Assembly: GCA_030272155.1 (NCBI GenBank)
Contig: CP126203.1
Coordinates: 1,612,001-1,676,000, forward strand
Length of the DNA stretch: 64,000 nucleotides
Direction of reading: 5' to 3'
DNA from: Tetradesmus obliquus
Taxonomy: Eukaryota; Chlorophyta; Chlorophyceae; Sphaeropleales; Scenedesmaceae
Part shown: positions 21,553-33,636 of the stretch, piece after piece
Layout: every line of letters starts with the position of its first letter
Position numbering within the stretch: the stretch's first letter is position 1
Notes under the pieces: generated by a model
What the model was told of the DNA's origin: nothing
The model's input: only the letters and a program-made list of their open reading frames with translations
Databases searched by the model: none
Position numbers and translations under genes: made by a program

Positions 21553-23167
21553 TGGTGGTTACTTTTTTGTCCGGCTGCTGCCGTGTCGTGGCGCAGAGTG
21601 AGATTGATTGTTTTGGCATGATCAGTGTGTGGCAGCAGCTCAGCAGGCAGCAAGGCAGGCAGCAAGGCAGGCGGCAGGGACCTCTGTTGCGCCGCTATCG
21701 ATAGCAGGATATCCTGCTGCTCTGTTACACTGCTGCGCTTTGTCTGTTAAAGCAATGGCAGAGTGCACACAGCAGATGTGCTGCTGCTTTGCTGCTCTGC
21801 AGCTGCACCTGAGTGACTCATCGTATCATTCGCCAGCGTTTCAAGCTGTTCGGCTGCACTTGTCTCCTGCCTGTTCATCCAATGCAGGTTGAAGCCAAGC
21901 ACTACGTGGTATACTGACGTATGGCATGGCATGGCAGTATATTTGGCAATGGTTGCAGTGCTGCGGCTGGCAGCTGTTGCGCTAGGGTGAAGGTGTGTCA
22001 GCCAACGGCTATCAATTGCTGGCACAAGTGGGCAGTGTAACGTTCCTATCTATTGGGCCCACTAGCAAGGAGACCCTTACAAACATCATGTAACATTGTG
22101 CTTTCAGTGCACAGGGTTGGCGGACCAACCACACCAACCACACCAGCTCATGAGCAGAAAACATATAATGTGGAACATCCCAGAAGGTGCCACATAATGC
22201 CGCGCATCAGTGCCACAGCAGTCCTCCTTGCACACTTGCAGCAGCACACACATGGCCCCGCTTTCCAAACGAGCAGCACGCCGTGTCCTTGTTGGCGCCT
22301 GCTGCCAGCACAGTGTGCGATACTGCAGGACACTCGGTCGGTTTCAACGGCAGCCATCCAATGGCTGCATGCTGCAAGAGTCATGCAGCAGATGACCAAC
22401 CGCTAAGGCATCCCCCAACCAGTCGGACGCCGACCACCACAGCAGTCGAGCTGACAAACTGACCGCATCACCTGCAAGCACAAGTGCTGTATGAAACCCA
22501 ACACCACCTGCCCCTCATCACCTGGTTGGAGCTCTGCATGCAACTGCAATGTTCACCTTACCAGCCCTCAGCGCACATGCAGCACCCCAGCCTGCAGCTA
22601 ACTCATGCACAACTTCTCCATTCAAATAAGGCAGCAGGCTCATGTGCAGTGCAGAGCCCCCGCCTGCTGTTGACTCATGCATCATCTGTACAACTGCTCA
22701 AAACAGCCCAGGCAGCGTATGTCCAGCAAAGGATATCTAGCAGAAAACCCCAGGCAAGTAGGGCACTGGCTACCCACCATGTGCATAGCATCCCACGCAC
22801 ACAGGGTGGCGCAGCACTAGAGACATGTGCTGTGACTAGTCAAAACAGTACCACCGTAACATAACGCCGCGCATGATGGCAGCTGTCGCTTTCTGAGCAA
22901 ATGTAGCATCATGACTGCACCATCCTACACAACAACATAAAATGAAAACTCACCCCTTACAACAGCGCTCAGCGCACACGTGCCCTATTGACACCATCCT
23001 GCAGTGAAGATGTGCATGATGCTTCGACGTATGCTCGAGTCAAATGAGGCAGCAGATGGCCCAACCCAAAATGGTTGCACGCCAGCCACCCATCGTCTTC
23101 AAAGCATCCAACGCACATTGTCGACATAGCAAAAACTAGAAGCACCCTGGCGCGAAGCATGTAGCCG
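21553..23167. other. intergenic region
   Basis: Begins with the 3' UTR of the helical-repeat gene and a short GGCAGGCAGCAA repeat (21637-21676). No coding exon could be supported on either strand. Confidence 0.4.
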
Positions 23168-24440
23168 CCGATTCCGTTGCAACATGCCTGGAAGCCACCT
23201 GTCGCAAAGCATGTAGCCGCCAATTCCGTTGCAACACACCTGGAAGCAACCTGTCACAAAGCATGCAATCGCCAATCCTGTTGCAGCACACCTGGAAGCA
23301 ACCTGTCACAAAGCATGCACTTGCCAATTTTGATGCAACACACCTGGAAGCAACCTGTCGCAAAGCATGTAGCCGCCAATTCAGTTGCAACACACCTGGA
23401 AGCAACCTGTCACAAAGCATGCAATTGCCAATCCTGTTGCAGCACACCTGGAAGCAACCTGTCACAAAGCATGCAATCGCCAAACTGTTGCAACACACCT
23501 GGAAGCCACCTGTCACAAAGCATGCAATCGCCAATTTTGATGCAACACACCTGGAAGCAACTTGTCACAAAGCATGCAATCGCCAATTTTGATGCAACAC
23601 ACCTGGAAGCAACCTGTCACAAAGCATGCAGTCGCCAATCCCGATGCAGCACATCTGGAAGCAACCTGTCACAAAGCATGCAATCGCCAATCCTTTTGCA
23701 ACACACCAGGAAGCAACCTGTCGCAAAGCATGTAGCCGCCAATTCCGTTGCAACACACCTGGAAGCACCCTGTCGCAAAGCATGCAATCACCAATCCTGC
23801 TGCAGCACACCTGGAAGCAACCTGTCACACAGCATGCAATCGCCAATCTTGATGCAGCTCGGCTGGAAGCACCCTGTTTGACATCCTGCAGTGACCAAGC
23901 ACAATGCAATGCCACTGCAAGCCAACTGTCAGTCAACCTGCACTGCAATGATTGCCAAGCAAGATGCAATGCAACTGAAAGCACAGTGTTTTGCCGACCT
24001 ACAGTCACGAAGCCTGATGCAATGCCACACAAAGCAACCTGTCGGCCACACAAAGCAACCTGCCACAAAGCATGAAATCGCAATGGTGATTGGCCGATCC
24101 TGATGCAACACAACTGGAAGCAACCTGTGACTCAACCTGCAGCCATCAACCTCATGCAACGCCACTTGAAAGCACCCTGTGTTACATTATGCAATCACAA
24201 AGCACGATGCAACACTACTGGAGCCGACTGTCACTCAGCCTGCAATGGTCACACAAGATGCAACACACATAACAGCACCTTGTATTACAGCCTGTACTCA
24301 CCAGGTGCAACGCCTCCGGAAGCAACCTGTCACAAAGCATGCCATTGACAATCTGATGCAACACAGCTGGAAGCCACTTGTCACTCAGCCTGCAAGTTCC
24401 ATCTGATGCAACGCCACTTGGCAGCAACTCAGTGTGGCGA
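23168..24440. repeat. 52-bp minisatellite/satellite block
   Basis: A 52-bp unit (core ACACCTGGAAGCAACCTGTC, then ACAAAGCATGCAATCGCCAA) repeats about 13 times with high identity from 23168 to 23880. It continues as degenerate, irregular copies to about 24440. Because 52 is not a multiple of 3, the frame rotates each unit, so the long ORFs across it are by-products. The conserved CAAAGCATGCAATCGCC could be a binding site, but nothing shows that. Confidence 0.92.
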
Positions 24441-24462
24441 ACTGTGTCAAACCAGTGATGCG

Positions 24463-25204
24463 TCAGTTCACAGGCCGGCAGTATGGCATATAAATCCTGT
24501 TGTAAATGTACATTGTGGTGGGCAGCGAAGGGTGATTGATGAAGCACTGCTCTCCTATGGACCAGCAACTACCATACTGGTTGGTCCTGGTGTAACCCAT
24601 GTAGTTCTTGCCTTGGGCGTCTTGCGCACTGCAGATGCAGCCACCAGCGTAGTCACAACCTGAGCGGCATGCGTCTTTAGTCCAAGCCCAGTTTTCGCAC
24701 TTTGCTGTCGTCGACTTGCATGTCACGCAGGCACAGTAGTACCCTTGCGTGGAGTACCAGCGCTTGTTGTCCAGATCCACACACATGCACGACCTGACAC
24801 CTCTGTACAATATTTCCGTTCCTGCAGCAAACCCACAAGTCACTTTGCAACAAGTTGTTGACAGCACAGTACTGATGGCACAGTGCACTACAGTGCATCG
24901 GGGAAAGCCGCTACATGCTACAGCATGCCAGTATCACCATTCACTGCCAGCTTGCTCACCTGGATACTTCACAGACCGGAATAGACGATAGCACAATGCA
25001 CGGCCTGAGACACCGCCATTGACGGGTTTGTTAGGGCGGCAGATTGAACTGCAACTGGAGCCTGCCGCTGTCGGACCCTCCCAAGCCCAATCTGCGTAAT
25101 CAAAAGCAGGGGTTCTTGAAAAGTTGGACACCTGCATTTGCGCCCACCTGATGCACTCGCCAGCAAAGTATAGCTTTGCCTTGGGATCGGAGACACCAAG
25201 AGGT
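24463..25204 (-). CDS. cysteine-rich, probably extracellular protein (5' end unresolved)
   Basis: Two exons join in phase: one ending at 24960 (…CYRLFRSVKYPG) and 24821-24463 (TGA). The last ~200 residues have about 20 Cys and many Trp/Tyr, for example CRSGCDYAGGCICSAQDAQG and CWSIGEQCFINH. Two loosely similar modules, DYADWAWEGPTAAGSSCSSI and CENWAWTKDACRSGC, suggest an internal duplication. Such Cys density usually means a secreted, disulphide-bonded protein. The frame is open upstream only to about 25204, where a TAA occurs. The first exon(s) with a signal peptide were not found. I do not recognise the family. The gene ends directly beside the 52-bp satellite. Confidence 0.5.
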
Positions 25205-25210
25205 GTTGAG

Positions 25211-26569
25211 TTTTACTGTAAGCGATCTGAAAGTTGGAGAAGACGCACTGATAACATCAGACGATCCGTGGGGCGTAGAAACTTGTGTCAGGAACATCCT
25301 GCAAGAACCATATGGTATGCATGTGTCATGACATCGGGAGCTACGAACTGGTGATGATGCCGCAGATACAAAAACACCCGATTAAGAAACATGTTCCAAT
25401 GTTTGAAGTAATGCACGGGCTACACCGCGGTGTGGACCGTGAGGAGGCGAGGTCAAGCAGCAGAAGCAGAGCTACCTTACAAGGTGTAATTACACTGCTC
25501 AGCAACAGCAGCGCTGGACTTCAAGTTGGGTTCAGTTCCATCACGCATCAGGCTGCAGCAGGCTAAGCCTGACCTGCAGTACTGCACGGCATCATAGTCA
25601 AGCATATCGGTGAGGCATGCAGCTGCTCAGCAGGAGCTCTGCCAACACTGCACACATGCAGATAGGTCAAACTTCCTGGCAGCGCACCGCCGAGTCAGCA
25701 CCGCCTTGCTCAGTATAAAGGGTTATAACGTGCATGCAGGTCATATAGCCTGCTCAAGTGCATGGGTCAAAATACGTACTGCAGCCACACGCAACGCTTT
25801 CGCGTACACCCACAGCTATGTAGCAGCACCATGTAAAATGCTCAGTCAGCACCCTCAACCCTTGCGCCTACATGGCTTGCTCCAGCGCCTTAGTCAACAC
25901 TATCCACATGACCGCTGCCCTGCAACACTCAGCATGCTAAGTCAGCAGCATTGGCAGAAGCATCCTGGTGCACCTGCTGTCACACCGCCTGCTCCGGCGC
26001 TTTCCTGGCACCAATCTTTATGTCCTGGGCCTCTCTAAAAAGCTGCTATGCCGAGTCAGCATCACCATGATGTAGATGCTTCCTCCGAGCCTTCATCAGC
26101 AGCTGCACTGCTGAGCCAGCAAGAGGCCTCATGCGGTTACACCGCCTGCTGCAGCACCTGATGCGCCGTACAACCCAGGCAGCACTCCAGCAGCAACTGC
26201 TGCTGCTGTTGACTCCCCCACAGCTGCGCTGCTGGGTCCACGCACACAGCTTCAACCCCTAAACCGCCTGCTCCAGCACCTTTGTGACAGCAACCTCCAT
26301 GTCCTCCGGGTGTGCCCCCTCGCTGCTGCACTGGCTGGAGGCTTGCGGTTACACTGCTTGCTCCAGCGCCTGGCGCGCTGTACAGCACAGGTGCCACTCC
26401 CCAATTCCCCCACAGCTGCACCACTGAATCAACACAGACACAGCTGCAACAACCCTTACACCGCCTGCTCCAGCGCCTTGGTGACCGCAATCTCCATGTC
26501 CTGCGGCTCCCCAATAGCTGCTTTGCTGAGACAGCAGCATCATGTTGTCACTGGTGTTGCGCTGCTGAC
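25211..26569. other. intergenic region with post-stop echoes
   Basis: No gene is recognised in 25211-25970. From about 25980 onward, copies of the end of the downstream-transcribed P-loop gene appear (separate entry). Confidence 0.4.
25980..26510 (-). repeat. post-stop echoes of the P-loop ATPase gene end
   Basis: Beyond the stop at 26570, the coding end MEIAVTKALEQAV is repeated at about 26456-26502 (nearly exact, ending TAA) and 26262-26308. Shorter copies lie near 26340-26370, 26136-26160 and 25985-26000. This forms a decaying ladder in the presumed 3' UTR. Confidence 0.8.
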
Positions 26570-29500
26570 TCACACCGCCTGCTCCAGCGCCTTGGTGACA
26601 GCGATCTCCATATCCTGTGCCGTCAGGCCGCCCTCTGGGTGCGCCTCGATGCGTGCAAACATCTCCGTCATCATGATGAGCAGCTCACGCGGCGTGCTCA
26701 GCTTGCTCAGGTAGCTGCTGAAGTCCTCACCACGCACCTGCAGCAGCAGCAGCAGCAGCGGCAGCAGCATGGTGGGGCAAATGGCATTTGTTGTAAGCTG
26801 TGGATACTGTGCAGGGTGGCCTGCTGCTGGTTCTCCATCCAACCTTGCAAGCCCGCACACATGCAGCCGCAATAAGCAGCATCAGATCTTGAGAGATATG
26901 AACCCTACACACCTTTTTGAAGAGGTCTGCGAAGCTGGTCTTGGTGGCCTCCTGGTAGCTGGCATCCTCCACAAAGTCCTTGCCCAGGGTAGCCTCAGCC
27001 TCAGCCCGCAACTCATCCTGCAAACCAACACAGGAGACATAACAACGAAAGCGGTCAGACGTTGAGCTTGCCCAACAGCAAGGATTCTGCAGTCAGTGCT
27101 TGCCCAGCGTGGCCTCAGCCTCAGCACGCAGTTCGTCCTGCAAATGAACAAAAAAAGACAAGCAAGGTTGACATACTGCTTGCACAAAGTCCTTGCCCTG
27201 CGTGGTCTCAGCCTCAGCCCGCAGCTCATCCTGCAAGATGCCAACAGCAAAAGGAAATGTCACTTTTAGAGTTTCATTACATACGAAAAGATCATCCTCA
27301 GTGTACAAAGTCCTTGCCAAGGGTGGCCTCTGCCTCCGCCCGCAGCTCATCCTGCAAACCAACACAGGAGACACAACAACAGAAGCAGTCAGACTTTGAG
27401 CTTGCCCAACAGCAAAAATTCTGCAGTTACAGATACAGACAAATGGGATCTATGCACAGCTGCACAGACGTCTTGCGCAGCATGGCCGCAGCACCAGCCT
27501 TGCATGCAGCATGGCACATAACAAAGCACTTTGATACTTGGATTGCACAAAGCATTTGCGCAACATGGCCTCAGCCTCTGCCCTGAGCGCGTCCTGCACA
27601 TCAAATATACAGAGATAGCAGTTGGGCGCAACGCAACAGCTGGTGCGTGCCCAACACCAGGACACTGACAGATGGCACCACGTTCATCATATGTTGTAAC
27701 ACACCAGAAGTAACAAGGCAACACACCTGCGCCGCCCTGAACCGCCGCTCCGCCAGCTCCTCCAGCTGGTGCCTGCTCCACACCAGGTCGCGCACAAAGT
27801 GCCTGTCAAAGCGGGCTTCCTTCAGCGTCTTGTCTGTCGACAGGTCGAGAGCCAGCCTGCATGCGGGAACAATGAGAGCATGAGTTCGGCTGCGGTGACT
27901 AATGCAGTGGCAGCCATGCACAAAGTGCTTGTCAAAGCAGGCCTCCTTCAGTGTAATATCTGGTGAAAGGTCCAGCGCCAGACTGCAAATGATACCAAAA
28001 CATACTGGAATGGCGGCAGCTGCGGATAGTGCAGAGGCGCAGGCAAGGCACATGTGACGGTCGAAGCGTACACGACTTGCCTGTCGACCGTTCGAGCGCC
28101 AGCCTGCATATAGCAGGAGCAACGCAATGGCAACTGTGCAGCAACTGCAGATGTTGACTGGCAGGAGCTGCACTTCATTCACGGCCGGCGGTTGTTGCTG
28201 CTCCCTACACCATACAGCCTTGATGAACCACAGAAACCAGGAAATACGCACCGTGAGTCTGGCAAGAAGAAGTGCAGCCGGCCGAAGTTGAGCAGGTTGT
28301 TGCGGCACACCCCAAATCCAACTAAAACCACCCTACCCCAACCCACCCCCCACATCCCAGCGCGCCCAACGTTCTGTTACCGTGCAGCCCAGCAGTGCTT
28401 ACCTCGAGTCTGGGAAGAAGAAGTGCAGCCGGCCAAAGTTGAGCAGGTCGTTGCGGCAGATCTCACGCGCAAACACCTTGATGGCCCCGGGGAAGCGCAC
28501 CGGGTCAAGCAGCGTGACCTGGCAGCAGCAGCAGCAGCAGCGGCAGCAGCAGCACAAAGTTAAGCACAGCAGCAGCATGCAGCAGTGTGATTGTCAAGGC
28601 ACCAGGCCAGTTGCATTGCTCTCAAGTGTACGGAAGTGTAGAAGCAGGAGCAGCAGAACACACAGGAACACTTGTCGCAGACTGCCATACAGGGTTACAG
28701 CTCAACAACCGGCAGAGCTGCTTGCGCTGCTGACAACCAGCAAAGCTGCTTGTGCTGCTGCAGCCAGCAGAAGCCCAACAGCAGCAGTAAAAGTGACGTA
28801 AAAAATTACAACCCAAAGTCAACTTTAGATCAACGCACCTCATCGAAGCAGTTCCCGAAACGGTCACACTCTCATAGACCAACTGAGCCAGCAGCTTTCA
28901 TAACCAAAAGCACCCAGAGCCGGGACACAAAACAGCAGTGTACTTTGCCAATCCATCTCAACTCACCTCATTGAAGCAGTCGCCGAACACGGTCACGCTT
29001 TCGTAGCCGAGCTGAGTCAGCAGCCTCCACTCATCATCTCATCTACTCATTCCCTTTCCCGCAACACGTCATTGTGCAGCATCTATGTTACTCACCTCGT
29101 CAAAGCAGTCGCCGAACACGGTCACACTTTCGTAGCCGAGCTGAGTCAGCAGCCGCTCCAGCAGCTCCAGCTTCTGGTGAGCACTGATGCCGATCACCAG
29201 CAGCCGGATGGTGTCAACCTTGTCCTGCAAATGTGTTATAACATGTTACATGACATGTTATGTGACGTTGTAGAGTTTTACAGGTTATGGCATGGCATTT
29301 GAGTGTGGGTGAGCGCTGATGCCGATCACCAGCAGCCGGATGGTGTCAACCTTGTCCTGCAAGAACAAGCAGCAGAGGCATGCCATACTACATGACAAGT
29401 TGCAGATGTCCTGACAGTTGGAGCACGCGGAGGTGGTGTGCGCTGATGCCAATGACCAATGACTGTCTGCACCTTGCCTTGCCTTGCCAACATGTTATGG

Positions 29501-31898
29501 CGTGTTTCGACATGTTATGTCATGTGGAAAACTATAAAGGTATGGCATGTCATGCCGGCATGGCATGTCGTGCGCTGCTGCAAACCCTCAGCACGCAACC
29601 ACATGCACATTTAAAATGATATGTCATAACGCACCTGTGGGCTTAACAAACTGTCCAGCAGGCCAGCCAGCACTGCCGGCGGCTGCTGCTTCACCACACA
29701 CATCATACGTCACACCATATGTTATGACATGTTACAACCCACCTGTGGGCTGAACAAGCTGTCCAGCAGGCCGGCCAGCACTGCTGGGGGCTGCTGCTTC
29801 ACCACCCGCACTTGCGCCTGCATCTCAGCTGCGCGCGCCAGGCTGGTGGCGACCAGGTAGTGCCTGCAGGTGCAGCCAAGGCAGCAACATAATCAGATAA
29901 CCGAATACCGCAGCTACTATGTAGCAGCACCAGCATTAACAGGCCGGGCACACAGCTGCGCCAGGCTGGTACCAACCAGGTAGCGCCTGCAGGTGCTTTC
30001 CAAGGCAGCCACAAAGGCATTTCATGACTTGATGCAAGGAAGCACAGGATGAATGGCAATGCAGGTCAAGGCAGTTGGGTGCAAGCAGCGAGTGCATGTG
30101 TGTGGCCAGATGTTACGAAGGTGATCAGGTGATGAAGAAAGCAGCAGATACACAACAAAAGGGCTGCAGCTATCAAGCAACAGCAGCAGCAGGCCAGGGA
30201 CACAGCTGCGTCAAGCTACAAGCTCTCTTCAGCAACACATTGCCCCACACCTGCACACCAACAGCGTCCACATGCAAGACCCTGCATCTAGAACCAAGAG
30301 GAGAATACCCACACCCTCACCTCCACATGTATGCGCCGCCAAGTGCAGCTAACCCCACTGCACCCAGCACCAGCTCAGGGTGGCTGCGCAGCGGCGGCAG
30401 TGCCCCTTCCAGCTGCTCCCGACCATGCTCCGCAGGCTGCCAACTCCTTGAACATATCACATGGCACGATAAGCCCTATTCTAGCGGTCTACCCACGCCC
30501 ACAGGCCCGGCAAACACACCACACCACTCTTATCTATTCTTAAGAGACACCTGACCAGATTAGCAGTAGTCCCCTCACCTCCAAACGTATGCGCTGCCCA
30601 GTGCAGCTAGCCCCACTGCACCCAGCACCAGCTTAGGGTGGCTGCGCAGCGGCGGCAGTGCCCCTTCAAGCTGCTCCCACACATGCTCCGCAGGCTGCCC
30701 ATTCAACATAAGACATGGCGCGATAAACCCTATACTAGCGGTCTCCTCACGACCGCAGGCCTGAAAATAAACACCACAATACTCTTATTGAGCTACAACG
30801 TAGATCAGTCTCAACCCCTCACCTCCACATGTACGCTCCACCAAGTGCAGCTAGCCCCACTGCACCCAGCACCAACTTGGGGTGGCTGCGCAGCGGCGGC
30901 CACCACACAATACCCACCCTGAATCACACAATGCAATGACAAAATAACATAACACCCTTACCTCCACATGTATGCGCCGCCCAGTGCAGCTAGCCCCACT
31001 GCTCCCAGCACCAGTTTCGGGTGGCTGCGCAGCGGCGGCAGTGCCCCCTCAAGCTGCTCCCACACATGCTCCGCAGGTGCAGCCAGTGCATCTGCTACAT
31101 CTGGATCCCAGCCACCACACACCAAGTAACATATTAACACATTAGAACCAGCCCGTCCACCCCTTACCTCCACATGTAAGCACCGCCCAGTGCAGCTAGC
31201 CCCACTGCACCCAGCACCAGTTTTGGGTGGCTGCGCAGCGGCGGCAGTGCCCCTTCAAGCTGCTCCCACACATGCTCCGCAGGTGCAGCCAGTGCATCTG
31301 CTACATCTGGATCCCGTGCTGCTGCCACGCCGCCTGCCAGAATGGTGGAGGCAACGCCCACGCCTGCAGCCACCTGCAGAGGAGTGCACCTGCGGGCGAG
31401 TGGAGATGGCAAAGATAGCCAGGCATTCAGAGTACGCAAATAAGAAAAGGCGGCGTTGTGTTGGTGCTAAGTCCCGTGCTGCTGCCACGCCACCTGCAAG
31501 GATGGTGGAGGCAACGCCAACAGTGCAGCCACCTGCGGCGGAGTGTACCAGCAGACAAGTTGATGACACATTCTCAAGAGTTTGGCCATAAACATTGTTG
31601 TGATAGACATAGCAGCCTTGCACACACAGGTATCATCAGCTCAGGTAGAATTTACACCCATCTGCCCTGCCCCTGCCCCACCAAGCCGTGCAAGGAAGTT
31701 GGTGCCAAATCAAGACAAGTCCCTCCTCGGATCTCCTGCGCGGTCAAACTCACTTTGACTTGACCAGCGCTGCGCGCAGCCAGCTGAGCGAGTAGGTGTC
31801 AGTGCGCGCGTACATGTGTGCCAGCAGCAGGAACTGCTGCGCTGCCCGTGGGTCCTGCTTCAGCACCTCGAGCATCCGACGCGCCTCCTCTGCAGCAG

Positions 31899-31934
<36 letters not shown>

Positions 31935-32425
31935 CAGCAACAGCAGCAGCAGCAGCAGCAGCACCAGCAGGGTCACTGTCAGTAAAGGAGCAACACGGGT
32001 CCTGCTTCAGCACCTCAAGCATCTGACGCGCCTCCTCTGCAGCAGCAGCAGCAGCAGCAGCAGCGGCGGCAGCAGCAGCAGCAGGAACAGTTGTGTCTTG
32101 GCAGCAGCACAGGGATGCTTCTGCACCTCAAGCATAGGCGGGGCACGCCTCCAGTGAATGTGTCCCAGTGGCAGCAGAGGCAACAGCAGCAGCAAGATGC
32201 ACGCGGGATACAGCTGCCAGTTGCATTATTGTGACTGCTTCCATCCAACGTACCCTGGGCATTATCTGCACTCCCCCTCTGCCAAACACAGTGTCTACGT
32301 TTGCTCGTGCCAGCAGCAAGAGCAGCAGTTGCGCCACCACTGCAGCTGGCCCTACCGGCATTGGCTGTGTTATGATTTAGGTGCCACGTGGCTGCAACAG
32401 CAAGTGCAGCAGCTCGACTTATCCC

Positions 32426-32469
<44 letters not shown>

Positions 32470-32598
32470 TGCAGAATCTCCGCTGCTGGGCTCACCTGTG
32501 TTGGCTTTGATCTGATCCATGAGCCGGGTGGCTGCAAAGGACAGCACACAGTCCACCATGTCACTGCTGGTCCAAGCGTCCTGCACGATGCAAGTGAT

Positions 32599-32649
<51 letters not shown>

Positions 32650-33589
32650 TTAGCGGAGACACAGCAGCAGCACACAGTTCATCATGTCGCTGCTGGTCCA
32701 GGCGTCCTGTACAGATGAAACAGAACAGGCACATAGGAAGGAAGACACAAGTGGTGGTTGTCCTTGCTGTTTGTTTTGTTTGAAAACAGACAGCACACAG
32801 TCCACCACAGAGCATAGCCCACAACAAGCATTGACAATGCCGACATTGCTACTATACAAGTCGGTGGACAGCACACCAAATCCAACCTGGAATGCTGCAT
32901 CCCAGTTGTCCAGGGTGCTGCCAATGCAGGACTGGAACTGTGTCAGGCATGCAGTCAGGTGCCCCGGCTTGCTCATGTCCACCAATGCAGCACACATCAT
33001 CTCAGAAACAACACATGGCACAGCACACAGCACAACACAGAGCACAGCCCAAAATCTCGCATGGCAATGCTGACATTACTACAGTACAAACACGGCAGAT
33101 TACACACCTGGAATGCTGCGTCCCAGTTGTCCAGGGTGCTGCCAATGCAAGACTGGAACTGTGTGAGGCATGCAGTCAGGTGCCCCGGCTTGCTCATGTC
33201 AACCATGAAATGCAGCACACACCATCTAAAAAAAACGGCACAGCACACGGCACAGCACAGATCACAGCACACAATCGAGCGCAACAACACTGACATTACT
33301 ACAGCACCAACAGCAGGCCTTACCTGGAATGCTGCATCCCAGTTGTCCAGGGTGCTGCCAATGCAGGACTGGAACTGTGTGAGGCATGCAGTCAGGTGCC
33401 CTGGCTTGCTCATGTCAACCATAAAGTGGCCCTTGGACCTGCCGCCCTCGATTGCTGCTTGGTTGTAGGCCTTGTAAGCATCGTCCATCTGCAGCACCAG
33501 CGGCAGCGGCAGCGGCAGCAGCAGCAGCAGCAGCAGCAGGAGCAGCAGCAGCAGGAGCAGCAGCAGCAGCAGCAGGAGCAGCAGCAGCA

Positions 33590-33636
<47 letters not shown>

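Noticed and set aside
23177-23881. 234-codon plus-strand ORF and minus-strand counterparts over the 52-bp repeat
   Set aside because: The unit is not a multiple of three and all frames read through equally. The protein is only the repeat translated in rotating frames.
23168-24440. CRISPR-like array
   Set aside because: Direct repeats are contiguous with no unique spacers, the genome is eukaryotic, and no cas genes are present. The same applies to the arrays at 38826-39048, 12720-13045 and 43181-43282.
32888-33208. Whole-domain duplication in the P-loop protein
   Set aside because: The copies contain only the last ~90-100 nt of exon 2 and none of its start. Including them would not keep the phase of the otherwise perfect exon chain, so they are treated as intronic echoes.
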